Below are positions 1 through 11,856 of a DNA stretch of 64,000 bases, one piece after another. Source of the DNA: Stomorhina lunata (taxonomy: Eukaryota; Arthropoda; Insecta; Diptera; Rhiniidae); assembly GCA_933228675.1 (NCBI GenBank), contig OW121743.1, forward strand, positions 111,657,468 to 111,721,467, written 5' to 3'. The notes beneath the pieces were generated by a model, which was not told where the DNA came from, ran no database searches, and was given only the letters and a program-made list of their open reading frames with translations. How positions within the stretch are numbered: the stretch's first letter is position 1; the number at the start of each line of letters is the position of its first letter. The translations under genes were made by a program, and so were the position numbers.

Positions 1-59
1 AGTTTGTGCTGCTGTATGTAACGCATAGAAATATATATCTTAGACCCACCTTTCGTCGA
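1..59. repeat. End of a dispersed repeat
   Basis: The first bases (gtttgtgctgc, then taacgca, then a cttagacccaccttt stretch) align loosely with 22973-23036, which carries gtttgtgctgc, taatgca and cttacatctatcttt in the same order. Sharing between two distant places indicates a dispersed repeat that continues off the left edge. The family is not identified. Confidence 0.4.
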
Positions 60-2995
60 AATCGCCAAAAAATTTTCTATAGAAAATTTTTTTTTTAAAA
101 AATTTTCTATAAAAAAATTTTTGATAAAAAAATCTTCCATTGGAAAATTTTTGATAAAAAAATTTTGTAAAAAAGATTTTGGATAAAAATAATTTCTATA
201 GAAAAATTTTTGATAAAAAAAATTCTGCACTTACAAAAGAATTTATTTCCAAAACGACTGCTCGGATTAAAAACTGGAAATTTTTGTATGATGGCAAAGT
301 TTTGCAAATATTTGTCTTTATATATGAAAAAGAACGCCTTTGAACTTAGTGGTGAAGGGTATCGTATGGTCAGGCTTGACCGACTATAGCACTTTCTTAC
401 TTCTTTTTTTTGTTTTTTAAATCCGAGTAGTCGTTTTAGAAATATTTTTAAAAATGGAAATTTTTATAAAAAAAATTTTTTGATAAAAAAAATTTCTATA
501 GAAAAATTTTTTGTACAAAATTTTTTGCCAGAAAATTTTCTATAGAAAAATTTTTTTTAAAAAAATTTTCTATAAAAAAATTTTTGATAAAAAACTCTTC
601 TATAGGAAAATTTTTGATAAAAAAATTTTCTAAAGAAGATTTTTGATAAAAATAATTTCTATAGAAAAATGTTTGATAAAAAAATTTCTACACTTACAAA
701 AAAATTTATTTCCAAAACGACTGCTCGGATTAAAAACTGGAAATTTTTGTATGATGGCAAAGTTTTGCAAATATTTGTCTTTATACAAGAAAAAGAACCT
801 TTGACCTTAGTGGTGAAGGGTATCGTATGGTCAGGCTTGACCGACTATAGCACTTTCTTACTTCTTTTTTTTGTTTTTTAAATCCGAGTAGTCGTTTTAG
901 AAATATTTTTAAAAATGGAAATTTTTATAAAAAAAATTTTTTGATAAAAAAAATTTCTATAGAAAAATTTTTTGTACAAAATTTTTTGCCAGAAAATTTT
1001 CTATAGAAAAATTTTTTTTTAAAAAATTTTCTATAAAAAAATTTTTGATAAAAAACTCTTCTATAGGAAAATTTTTGATAAAAAAATTTTCTAAAGAAGA
1101 TTTTTGATAAAAATAATTTCTATAGAAAAATGTTTGATAAAAAAATTTCTACACTTACAAAAAAATTTATTTCCAAAACGACTGCTCGGATTAAAAACTG
1201 GAAATTTTTGTATGATGGCAAAGTTTTGCAAATATTTGTCTTTATACAAGAAAAAGAACCTTTGACCTTAGTGGTGAAGGGTATCGTATGGTCAGGCTTG
1301 ACCGACTATAGCACTTTCTTACTTCTTTTTTTTGTTTTTTAAATCCGAGCAGTCGTTTTAGAAATATTTTTAAAAAAGGAAATTTTTATAAAAAAAATTT
1401 TTTGATAAAAAAAATTTCTATAGAAAAATTTTTTGTACAAAATTTTTTGCCAAAAAATTTTCTATAGAAAAATTTTTTTTAAAAAAATTTTCTATAAAAA
1501 AATTTTTGATAAAAAAATTTTGTAAAGAAGATTTTGGATAAAAATAATTTCTATAGAAAAATTTTTGATAAAAAAAAAATTCTACACTTACAAAAGAATT
1601 TATTTCCAAAACGACTGCTCGGATTAAAAACTGGAAATTTTTGTGTGATGGCAAAGTTTTGCAAATATTTGTCTTTATACAAGAAAAAGAACGCCTTTAA
1701 ACTTAGTGGTGAAGGGTATCGTATGGTCAGGCTTGACCGACTATAGCACTTTCTTACTTCTTTTTTTTGTTTTTTAAATCCGAGTAGTCGTTTTAGAAAT
1801 ATTTTTAAAAATGGAAATTTTTATAAAAATATTTTTTTGATAAAAAAATTTCTATAGAAAAATTTTTTGTACAAAATTTTTTGCCAAAAAATTTTCTATA
1901 GAAAAATTTTTTTTAAAAAAATTTTTGATAAAAAAATCTTCCATTGGAAAATTTTGGTAAAAAAATTTTGTAAAGAAGATTTTGGATAAAAATAATTTCT
2001 ATAGAAAAATTTTTGATAAAAAAAAATTCTACACTTACAAAAGAATTTATTTCCAAAACGACTGCTCGGATTAAAAACTGGAAATTTTTGTGTGATGGCA
2101 AAGTTTTGCAAATATTTGTCTTTATACAAGAAAAAGAACGCCTTTAAACTTAGTGGTGAAGGGTATCGTATGGTCAGGCTTGACCGACTATAGCACTTTC
2201 TTACTTCTTTTTTTTGTTTTTTAAATCCGAGTAGTCGTTTTAGAAATATTTTTAAAAATGGAAATTTTTATAAAAATATTTTTTTGATAAAAAAATTTCT
2301 ATAGAAAAATTTTTTGTACAAAATTTTTTGCCAAAAAATTTTCTATAGAAAAATTTTTTTTAAAAAAATTTTTGATAAAAAAATCTTCCATTGGAAAATT
2401 TTGGTAAAAAAATTTTGTAAAGAAGATTTTGGATAAAAATAATTTCTATAGAAAAATTTTTGATAAAAAAAAATTCTACACTTACAAAAGAATTTATTTC
2501 CAAAACGACTGCTCGGATTAAAAACTGGAAATTTTTGTGTGATGGCAAAGTTTTGCAAATATTTGTCTTTATACAAGAAAAAGAACGCCTTTAAACTTAG
2601 TGGTGAAGGGTATCGTATGGTCAGGCTTGACCGACTATAGCACTTTCTTACTTCTTTTTTTTGTTTTTTAAATCCGAGCAGTCGTTTTAGAAATATTTTT
2701 AAAAAAGGAAATTTTTATAAAAAAAATTTTTTGATAAAAAAAATTTCTATAGAAAAATTTTTTGTACAAAATTTTTTGCCAAAAAATTTTCTATAGAAAT
2801 TTTGTTTTTTTTTAATTTTCTATAAAAAAATTTTTGATAAAAAACTCTTCTGTAGGAAAATTTTTGATAAAAAAATTTTCTAAAGAAGATTTTTGATAAA
2901 AATAATTTCTATAGAAAAATGTTTGATAAAAAAATTTCTACACTTACAAAAAAATTTATTTCCAAAACGACTGCTCGGATTAAAAACTATTTTAG
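60..2995 (+). repeat. Tandem array of about 450-bp units (seven copies)
   Basis: The landmark ctgctcggattaaaaactgg (cut short in the last copy) recurs at about 258, 721, 1182, 1615, 2062, 2509 and 2971, giving periods of 463, 461, 433, 447, 447 and 462 bp. Each unit has two parts: an AT-rich stretch built from the ttttctatagaaaaatttttgataaaa module also seen in the 30-bp arrays, and a more complex ~190-bp core containing gtatggtcaggcttgaccgac. Units 2 and 3 are nearly identical to each other, and units 4 to 6 form another similar group, so amplification was recent or is being homogenised. The last unit breaks off at about 2990. The 60-78 codon open frames inside it repeat with the unit and have no protein-like features. 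Confidence 0.9.
248..445. mobile_element. Inverted-repeat core inside each tandem unit (first copy)
   Basis: The core begins with tccaaaacgactgctcgg and ends with ccgagtagtcgttttaga, which are near-perfect reverse complements about 165 bp apart. The same pair occurs in every complete unit of the array at 60-2995 (for example arms near 711 and 885, and 1172 and 1346). This has the shape of a small non-autonomous inverted-repeat element that landed in AT-rich satellite and was then amplified with it. There is no coding capacity, and no target duplication can be recognised in the AT-rich surroundings. Confidence 0.5.
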
Positions 2996-4151
2996 TGTTC
3001 ATAAAAGATAATTTTGTTGCCGAATTTCGGTTTTTTACTTAGTTCAAGAAAATAAAGTGTTTTCGAGTTACGCGAATATTTATTGCGAAACCTCCTCCAT
3101 TTTTTTTATAACGCTATATCTCCAAAACTAAAGCTAACTTAAAAAAAACGGTTAGCACCATTGAATTCATCATAGTCGATTTATTTTTACCCACTAGTTC
3201 TCCCTTTTGTCGGTAAAAAAAAGTTGTCAAAATTGAGCATTGTGTATTTTTTCTTGAAAAATCTTATAGGTTCTTTTGCAGGCTATAGGATACTAACACA
3301 AAATCCTAATGCTAAATGCCATACACCCAAATACTTGTTCTTACACAATTAAAGTGATGTACAATTAAGTTGTAGTATTAAAGGATACAAGTAAAATTCA
3401 AAAGGTTCTGGCTGTCTCCTAATGATTAGATGCTGTAAGATTAAGTATCAAAAAAGATTTAAAAATAATAAGACATTTTTAAAACAATTTATAAATTGTA
3501 GTATTTTTATATATAAAGCTTTTTTCGTATAAAATTCAAGTATAAAAAATAACTAAAAATTTATCTCAAAAAAGAAAATCCTTAAACTTAAAAAGGAAGT
3601 AACAAATTTCTAACTTTGGTTTTTATTATATGCATATTTACATATACAACTTCCCAAATGACCATTTCCTTGACAAACTGACAGAAAACGTAAGTAATCT
3701 CAATAACCATTATTCACTTTTAAATCGTGCAAAAAATGGAAAAAAAAGAAAAATATAGCCTGTAAAATTTACTACGGCTGTTTATGATTAATAGTATTCG
3801 TCTAAAGCAATAGAAAATAAATTTCCTTTATAATAAAACACTATGGGAAAATGAAGACAGTTGTCAGAAAGAAACAAATGTTCAAAAAATGGAATATTTA
3901 TATTTTCGTAAATTTTTAAAAGCTTACTTTTCAAAAACTTAGTAATGAATAACCATCTAAGCAAATGAAAATTTGTTAAAGAAAACTATAACAGATTTAA
4001 GCAAATTTATTTTAATAAATTTTGTAATTTTTGTTAAGAAAAGTTTTGATTCTTTTAAGGCTGCTAATGTATTTCAAGAAGAATATGTTCAAAAAAGTAA
4101 ATGGATGCTCTCAATGTGTAAGTAAAAGACAAGTATTACAATGAGATTATG
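2996..4151. other. Non-coding AT-rich stretch
   Basis: AT-rich sequence with no protein-like frame, no array and no element I can identify. Confidence 0.6.
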
Positions 4152-4240
4152 GTATGTATGAATGTATGTATGTATGTATGTATGTATGTATGTATGTATG
4201 TATGTATGTATGTATGTATGTATGTATGTATGTATGTATT
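4152..4240. repeat. (GTAT)n microsatellite
   Basis: About 20 nearly uninterrupted copies of the tetranucleotide GTAT/TATG. Confidence 0.95.
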
Positions 4241-4971
4241 TATAAATGTATAAGATTATTTTTACTTCCTTTTCTGTTCAGATACATGTTTGTATCTGTG
4301 TTTGCATAGATGTGCATACGCATAAGTATTACGTATTCGTATACAGATTAATAATGTCTGTAATATATACATATGTATGTTTCTGTATGAGTTTTAATAC
4401 TTCTTGTACTTAAACTTTATTATTATTTTCTATTGAGTAGCCGAGTATAAAGGAAATACATCATTGAAAAAAGCTTATTATGGAAAGTAAGTGAAAGGTC
4501 CTTTTGTCTTGTCTATCTGTATGTATAAGGATTTCACTTTAATATACATATATCTGTGAGTATTTCTTATATAAGACTAGATAATTGCTTCATTTTATGT
4601 TTTAATAAACAAAAAATATAAATTCTACTACTTTCTTGACATTAGGAAAATGCTTCGATGAACTTGCATACAAACATACAAACTTATTATACATACTTAT
4701 GTAGACATATTATGGTATACATACAGTAGTGTGTGTGTATGTTTATTGTTCATCTATTTATGTTTGTTAATTATTCTAAGTGCCCGATTTAGGATAACAA
4801 AGAAAAATCTTGATTTCAAAAGAAATCCCAAAATTGTATAGCAAAATCATGCAGAAAACCAAAAAAACAGTGAGGTTGATCTGAAGTGAATAGCTTTTTG
4901 AGAAATTTCTAAATTTGGGTCTGAATTTTTTTTATTCATTTTTAAAATAAATTGATGGAATTTCGTAGAAA
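4241..4971. other. Non-coding stretch rich in short TATG/CATA runs
   Basis: No coding frame or RNA gene seen. Scattered tatgtatg and acatacat runs suggest decayed microsatellite. Confidence 0.5.
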
Positions 4972-5165
4972 ACTGGGGCATTCAATATCGATCGAAAACT
5001 CAAACTTTTAAGCAAATATGGTGCAACATACCTTAGGGATTTTAAAACTTATTTATTTTGCAAAAAGTTTAATAAAATTTAATATCAAAACATATTCGTT
5101 TGTTTGTCAAAATATTTAGTTTAAATGAAATTCTTTTACTATCAGGGAACTTTAGATAAAAAAGT
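4972..5165. mobile_element. Damaged copy of the GGCCAAATTACC inverted-repeat element
   Basis: Starts ctggggca, then ttcaatatcgatcgaaaact and ttttaagcaaatat, matching the left end of the copies at 9264, 25886 and 37791 but lacking about ten bases of the terminal repeat (the ccaaattaccg part). The interior (cataccttagggat, then ttcttttactatcagggaac) resembles the copy near 58070 read in reverse. The right terminal repeat is missing. It lies directly beside the conserved flank of the composite satellite element. Confidence 0.6.
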
Positions 5166-5175
5166 TACAATGTAG

Positions 5176-5490
5176 TGAACCTGTGCTGGCGCAAGCAGCC
5201 TATACCACCAGAAGCCGAAGACTTTTTTTAATATTCGTAAATATTACGACCAATAAAGAAACTCATGAAAATGAGTATTAAGAGCATTCAGTTGGAGTTT
5301 GGATGTTAGCAAAGTCGGTTGGTGCGTTTTGTTAAAGGAAATACAAAAACAAAGTATACAAGAAACAAAATCAAATTTATGCAATACCGTATATACATTT
5401 GTTACATTGTTTAAAATTAATATAACCAAATTGGAAATATTTTTTGAAACAGAAATAAATTCTAACAATAAACAATTTTAGTTTTAAATG
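5176..5490 (-). mobile_element. Conserved flank of the satellite-carrying element (reverse copy)
   Basis: Read on the - strand this matches the sequences that follow the arrays at 19627-21125, 27905-28385 and 60295-62030: it contains catccaaactccaactgaat, tactcattttcatgag, and gtcttcggcttctggtggta followed by taggctgc. It abuts the array at 5491-7396, and array plus flank have the same relative orientation as in the other three copies. This supports one mobile unit made of array plus flank. No protein is encoded; the short frames on either strand are not conserved between copies. Confidence 0.7.
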
Positions 5491-7396
5491 TTTGTATCGG
5501 AACATTTTTTTATAGAAAAATTTTTGACAAAAATATTTTTCTTTGGAAAATTTTTCGATAAAAATTATTTTTTATATTTTTATATTATTCTGTAGAAAAA
5601 TTTTCTTAAAAATTTTTGATAACAAAATTTTCTATATAAAAATTTTTGTTACACAAATTTTCTTTATAAAAATTCTTGATAAAAAAAAAAAATTCCTAAA
5701 AAAAATGTTGGATAAAAAAATTTCTGCAGAAAAATTTTTGTTAAAAAAATTTTCTGTTAAAACAATTTTCTATAGAAAAATTTTTGATACAAAAATTTTC
5801 TATAGACAAATTCTTGATAAAAAATATTCTATAAAAAAATTTTTGATAAAAAATATTCTATAAAAAATTTTTGATAAAAAAAGTGTCTAAGAAAAATTTT
5901 TTATAAAAAAATTGTCTAAGAAAAATTTTTGATAAAAAAACTTTCTATAGAAAAATTTTTGAAAAAAAATTTCTATGTAAAAATTTGCTTTACAAAACTT
6001 TTTGTTAAAAAATTTTCTTTATAAAAATTTTTTATAAAAAATTTTCTATAGAAAAATTTTTGATAAAAAAAATTTTCAAGTTTTAGAAAAATTTTCTATA
6101 GAAAAATTTTTATTAAAAAATTTTTTTATGGAAAAATATTTAATAAAAAAATTTTCTATAAAAAAAATTTTTGATGAAAAAATTTTCTATAGAAAAATTT
6201 TCTTTAAAAAATTTTCTATGCAAAACTTTTTGTTAAAAAAATTTTCTATGGAAAAATTTTTGATACAAAAATTTTTTATAGAAAAATTTTTGATAAAAAA
6301 ATTTTGATAACAAAATTTTTGATAAAAAAATTTTCTATGAAAAAATTTTTGATAAAAAAAATTTTCTATAAAAAAATTTTGTATGGAAAAATTTTTGGTA
6401 AACAAATTTTCAAAAAAAAATTATTGATAAAATTTTTTTTTTCTAAAAAAAAAAAAAAATTTTCTATAGAAAAATTTTTGATACAAAAATTTTCTATAGA
6501 AAAATTTTTGATAAAAATATTTTTTTTTATGGAAAAATTTTTGTTAAAAAAATTTTCGAAAGAAAAATTTTTGTTTTTTTTTTCTATAGAAAAATAAAAA
6601 AATTTCTATAGAAAAATATTTGATACAAAAATTTTCTATAGAAAAATTTTTGATAAAAAAATTTTGATAACAACATTTTTTATACAAATATTTTTGATAA
6701 AAAATTTTCTATGGAAAAATGTTTGATAAAAAAATTTGCTATAGAAAAATTTTTGATAAAAAAATTTGCTATAGAAAAATTTTTGTAAATAAAAAATATT
6801 TGATAAAAATATTTGATACAAAAATTTTCTATAGAAAAATTTTTGTTAAAAAAATTTTCTAAAGAAAAATTTTTGATAAAAAAATTTTCTATGAAAAAAT
6901 TGTTGTTTTTTTTTTTCTATAGAAAAATAAAAAAATTTTCTATAGAAAAATTTTTGATACAAAAATTTTTGTTAAAAAAATTTTCTAAAGAAAAATTTTT
7001 GATAAAAAAATTTTCTATAGAAAAATTTTTGATGAAAAAATTTCTATAGAAAGATTTTTGTTAAAAAAATTTTCTATGAAAAAATTTTTGTTAAAAAAAT
7101 TTTCTATAGAAAAAGGTTTGATAAAAAAATTTTCTGCAGAAAAATTTTTATTAAAAAAATTTTCTATGGACAAATTTTTAATAAAAAAATTTTCCATTAA
7201 AAAATTTTTGATAAAAAAATTTTTATTATTTGGGAATTATCCTAATTTCCTAATCCTAATATTTCAATTAAAAAAATTTTTGATATAAAAATTTTCTTTT
7301 CTTCATTGGAAAAATGTTTGATAAAAATATTTTCCTTTGAAAAATTTTTGATAAAAATATTTTCTTTAGAAAAATTTTCTATAGAATTTAATTAGA
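5491..7396 (-). repeat. 30-bp satellite array, gataaaa linker type
   Basis: About 60 monomers near aaaattttctatagaaaaat plus ttttgataaa (30 bp). The centre CTATAG lies in an almost perfect palindrome (attttctatagaaaaat). Monomers vary by single substitutions and by small length changes of the A and T runs. Because 30 is a multiple of three, long open frames of Lys/Phe/Ile repeats appear; these are not genes. The array is the reverse complement of the tatcaaaa-type arrays at 19.6, 27.9 and 60.3 kb. Confidence 0.9.
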
Positions 7397-7566
7397 TCTA
7401 ATGCTTGGTTCCAGAGGACCTGGTCGAAATAAATAATTTGTTACGAATCGAAATCAAGAAAAACTTTAGTTTAGTTTGCCACGATTGAGTTAAACTTTTT
7501 CTTGAACTACCAGAAAGTATGCAATACAATTCGAAAATCTGAAGAATGTTATAACATATCAATTAT

Positions 7567-7628
<62 letters not shown>

Positions 7629-9263
7629 CAAAACCAATTGTTCTCTGTTTATTTGCAAATTGGCAGACAAATTTAATGTTCCGCTTGATTATTAAGTGTA
7701 GTTCTGGAAACGCCATTGATTGACATTATTAACCATAATTTGTTGTCTTATCCATATTGAATGGATTGAAACCAGTTCTAAATTCCGGCATAAGATATGA
7801 CTCCTGATTTGAAAAATCTGAAGGAAATATTATGGCATACTTCTAAATTATACATCTCGACTTAAAACTTAATTATCTGTCTAATTTGAATTAGAGCTTT
7901 TAAATCTTGGATTTCAATACAAATAAAAATCATTTTTCCTCAGAAGGAGCTAGATATAATGTATATATGTATGTATATCAAACTTAAAGCTTCCCAAAGC
8001 TTTTAATAATTCTTCCTGATTTATTTTTTCAAACTCTCAACATAGAGTAGAGGTAAACTAATAATGTTATTAGTTTTATTCTTATGTATATATTTATATA
8101 TAAAATTCGTATTTAGTACTAAAGAAAAATCCTGCATCATAAAATGTTATTGAGATTATAAGCCCCCAGAAAACATGAATATGTACTCGGAAGATAGAAA
8201 CACTCGAAAATATCTATGAAAATCGCAAAAGCAAAAAACATTGAAAAGATAAAAGAGAGATAGTGGAAGAGAAAATTGAAGATAACTGAAATTAAACCAA
8301 AGGAATTTTCTCAAGGATTCTTTATGGTTTATATATAAAAGCATATTAAATTTATTAATTAAAAATATCATAAACTCAAGACAAACACAAATAATTGCTA
8401 GAAATTGGATTAAATGCAAAATTATACTTAAAAGCTAAAGATAATTTAAACAAATATTTTTAAATTAATGAAGATAAGCAAAAATAAAGATTTATATCTT
8501 ACTTTATTTATGAAAAATTTAAACAATATTTCTTTATCAGAGAAAAATAGAGATATTTTGCCAAAAAATTGATATTGGCCTCAAATGAATTCATATGCAT
8601 ATTTTTGCATTTAATGGCAATTGCTGTTGACGTAACTAAAAAATATTAGTTTTTATGTTAGATTTTGCATTTTCTATTTTTCTCTTATTTGTGAAAAATA
8701 AAATGGTAAATATAGATAGAAGATTAATTTGCGTTGCAACGAATTCATGAATTTGTAACTATTTTTGGGTTTAAAATCTATCAATACCAATTCGATTTAA
8801 TGATATAGAAAGAACATTTTGATGTTCGTTCATTTTTGCAAGCTAATTATCATTTTCTATTAGTGTTTTGTTTTTTTTTTTTCCTAAAATATGAGGGGAT
8901 TGTAGTTTTGTTTTTCACAAATTTGAAATTTTTCTATCTAACTTGAATAGCTGAAATTTTTTTATTGTATTTAAAAATCGAATTCTAGATTTTTAAGCTG
9001 CAACTGAAACTAATCAACAATTAATTGGCATGGAAATTATGAAATTTTACTTTATCACTTACATATCGTCATCTTAAATGCGAAAGGTCGTAACTGACAC
9101 AAAAATGAAACATGGATTTTTTAATTCATTATGTACTAACTTCGATTAGGAGTATCAAGTAGAAGGTGTCAAAGTCGGTCAAGGCCGACTAAATAATCTT
9201 TACTTCTGAAGTGAGATTGTCAACATGTTTTTTAACGCTTAAAAAGTGTCTATTTTATTTTCT
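7397..9263. other. Non-coding AT-rich stretch
   Basis: Apart from the AT microsatellite at 7570-7626 I see no array, gene or RNA. The segment gtcaaagtcggtcaaggccg near 9167, with its GTCGG...CCGAC dyad, resembles the core of the 60-2995 units and looks like a dispersed-repeat scrap. Confidence 0.5.
7570..7626. repeat. (AT)n microsatellite
   Basis: Uninterrupted alternating AT run of about 57 bases. Confidence 0.95.
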
Positions 9264-9482
9264 GGGGCCAAATTACCGCATTCGATATCGATCGAAAACT
9301 CAAACTTTTAAGCAAATATTGTGAAGTATACTTTAGGGATGTTAAAAATTACTTCGATGCAAAAATTTCATTTCATTAAACTGTGCATCTTTTAGATAAT
9401 TTTAATTTTCCTTAATGTATGCTATACAAATGGTTTGAAAATATCTAAGATTTCGATCGATATCGAATGCGGTAATTTGGCC
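9264..9482. mobile_element. Inverted-repeat element, GGCCAAATTACC family (copy A, complete)
   Basis: The left end ggggccaaattaccgcattc, followed by gatatcgatcgaaa, is mirrored by the right end tttcgatcgatatcgaatgc then ggtaatttggcc. The terminal inverted repeats are about 33 bp with few mismatches. The 219-bp element has no coding capacity, so it is a non-autonomous (MITE-like) element. Just inside each end sits the short motif gtatactttaggga or its inverse ccttaatgtatgc. No target-site duplication is evident for this copy. Confidence 0.85.
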
Positions 9483-9949
9483 TTTGATCATATGAAAATT
9501 TTAGAGATTTTTGTTTACTTAAGCCATTTCTATTAGTTATTCGAATATGGGAGCTATGAAGATCAAATATGGTTTGTTTTATTTCAAATTTTTATACGTT
9601 TATTACTTTTAATACAAAGTTTATTTGTACAAGAGTTCAGGCTAAAGTGAAGACTTGCCTATCTATGTCAAATTTATGGTTGTAGGAAATCCAAGTTACA
9701 ATTGAGGAAGGTCAGTCCTATGAAAGATACTCGAAATAATTAACCAATTTAGACCAAATTTAAAAGCTATAGAATTAGTATCAAAGGAGTTGATTGTGGC
9801 AACTTTCATCAAATTATATTCAAATTTAAAACGACTCAGGAAGCGATCCTGGATTGGTTTCGTTACACACATAAGCACAAACTTATGAAAGCTCTCATAC
9901 TTACGTTGTTGTAGAGAATAAATAGAAAAAATAAAAAGTGCTTTAATTT
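9483..9949. other. Probable dispersed-repeat relic
   Basis: The part from about 9630 to 9900 is more GC-rich than its surroundings and resembles calyptrate fly dispersed repeats (cgttacacacataagcacaa) as I recall them. That is memory-based, and there is no second copy in the window. The 60-codon frame on the - strand is not protein-like. Confidence 0.25.
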
Positions 9950-11160
9950 ATTAGACTAAACAAAAATATTTTTATAATTTTTTCTTTAAACCTTTTTGAG
10001 CAAAAAAGCTTATTTCTAGAAAATAACAGTTAAAAAGCTTATCTAAAATTGTACTTATAAAGTAAAACTCCTATGATAAGCATTTTATAGTTTTATAAAT
10101 CGCTTATGAATTAAAAAGTAAATTGTTAGAAATAAAGCTCATTTTGAGATATAAAAGGTTTTTAGAAATTTTTATATTTTAAGAACAATTCCAGGGAAAG
10201 TATTTAAGTTAGAAAAGACGCTTTTTAGATTTTGTCACAAAAAAGCTTTGGAATAGTTCTTGAGTAATAAGCTTTGAATATATTTTTTGAAAAAGCTAAA
10301 AATTTTAATAAGTAAGTTTCGAAAAATGTATTTTATAGCATTTCGGTTATAATAGACGCTTTTAAGATAATTATTTTTTTAAGAAAAGTTCTTAAAAAAA
10401 CATTTAAAAATACCTTTTTTAAAGCTCTTAGAGTTTTTAAGTTTAATAGGGCATCTTTCAGATTACTTGGTAAACAAAATAATAAAATTTTGTTGAGAAC
10501 CGTTTTTGGGATTCAAGCTTCAAAAAAGCTTATTTCCCAAAAACGGTTTTTTTTTTGCAATTATTAGTTTTATTATTATTTTTTTTTAATTTTATCTTTT
10601 CTATAATATTTTAATTTATTTTTTGTAGGAAAGCTTAAAAAGCAAAAAACAACAAAATAAATTAAAAGCTTTATGAAAGTTTTTGAAGAAAACTTTAAAT
10701 GTTTTAAGCTTCAAAATTTATAAGGTAATTTTTTTGAGAAAAATTTTTCGGAAATAGGCTTTTAAGCTTGAAGGAAAGTTTTTAGATATTTACACATACT
10801 TATTGTAGAAAAGCTTTTTCAAGTTTTCCAAAAAAAAAACGATAATATTTTGATAAAGCTTTGAAAATATTTTTGCAGAAACCTTGTTTTAAAGCTTAAA
10901 CTTCAAAGGATTTGAGCTTCAAAATTTATAAGGTTATTTTTTGAGAAAAATTTTTTAGAAATAAGCTTTATTAAAGCTTGAAATAAAGATTTTAGAAATT
11001 TACACTTACTTATTATAGAAAAGCTTTTTAAAGTTTTCCAAACAAAGATTACATTTTGATAAAGCTTTGAGAACATTTTTGCAGAAACCTTGTTTTAAAG
11101 CTTAAACTTTTTGTAATTTTTGATACAAGAAAAGCTTTAATATACTTTAATGTTTTTTAT
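9950..11160. repeat. Region dense in AAGCTT/aaaagctttt, with a 208-bp tandem duplication
   Basis: About 20 sites of the palindrome AAGCTT, mostly in the context aaaagctttt or aagcttaaa, lie in 1.2 kb. Two adjacent copies of a ~208-bp unit start near 10706 (aagcttcaaaatttataagg) and 10914 (gagcttcaaaatttataagg) and both end in gcagaaaccttgttttaaag cttaaact. A similar AAGCTT-rich stretch lies on the other side of the katanin gene at 16327-17560. No coding frame. Confidence 0.7.
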
Positions 11161-11462
11161 AGTCATAGATATGTTGATTATTTCGGGTACCTCCCATAGA
11201 ACTCCCATAGAAATTTTATCATTTCGGGTACCTCTCATAGAAATTTTAAAATATTATTTATAAGATCAAAATTATTATACCAAATTTCTTTGAAATCGGC
11301 CCTGTTTTCAAAAACTTCCATACAAGACCTACAGTCAAGTCATTCCACAAAAAGATAATAAAGATAACATTTTTGACATAACTTTTTTAAAAACTAAAAT
11401 CAAATTGTTAAATTTCGGGGCAAATGGCTCACTTAGCTCACATGTAAGACCTTATGACGAAA
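11161..11462. repeat. Short repeated segment with tttcgggtacctc boxes
   Basis: atttcgggtacctcccatag occurs near 11177, a second atttcgggtacctctcatag near 11220, and a third related box (atttcgggtaactcacatag) near 11782, beyond the small array. The repeated box suggests one older repeat broken by the array and by the Tigger-type element. Confidence 0.4.
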
Positions 11463-11770
11463 ATGCCTTAAATATAGAAAAATTATTGATAAAAATATTT
11501 TTCTTTGGAAAATTTTTCTATAAAAATTATTTTTTTATGGAAAAATTAAAAAAAAAAAAAAAAATTTCTATGAAAAAATTTTTGATAAAAATATCATTCT
11601 GTAGAAAAATTTTCTAAGAAAAATTATAGATCAAAAAAATTTCTACATAAATTTTTGATAAAAAAATTTTCTATAGAATTTTTTTTTTTTGAGAAAAATT
11701 TTTGATAAAAAAATTTTTATAGAAAAACTTTTGATAAAAAAATTTTCTATGATGAAAATTTTTGAGCAAA
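11463..11770. repeat. Small degenerate 30-bp satellite array
   Basis: About ten monomers of the ttttctatagaaaaatttttgataaaa type, more degenerate than in the large blocks. No conserved flank of the composite element is seen next to this one. Confidence 0.75.
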
Positions 11771-11856
11771 ATCGGATTACTATTTCGGGTAACTCACATA
11801 GGGATGCCTTCCCGGAATAGAATTTTTGGTTCTTTACAGCCACAAATTTAGATGTA

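Noticed and set aside
669..1342. Identical 70-codon open frames with ATG in units 2 and 3 of the left array
   Set aside because: Identity follows from the tandem repeat. Other units break the frame, and the translation is low-complexity followed by an unrelated hydrophobic tail.
5244..5481. Overlapping 74- and 60-codon frames in the conserved flank of the satellite-carrying element
   Set aside because: The corresponding positions in the copies at 21126, 28386 and 62031 contain stops and indels, so the DNA rather than a protein is shared.
5491..7396. CRISPR-like array
   Set aside because: Near-30-bp periodicity might suggest repeat-spacer structure, but there are no unique spacers, the host is evidently eukaryotic and the monomers are contiguous.
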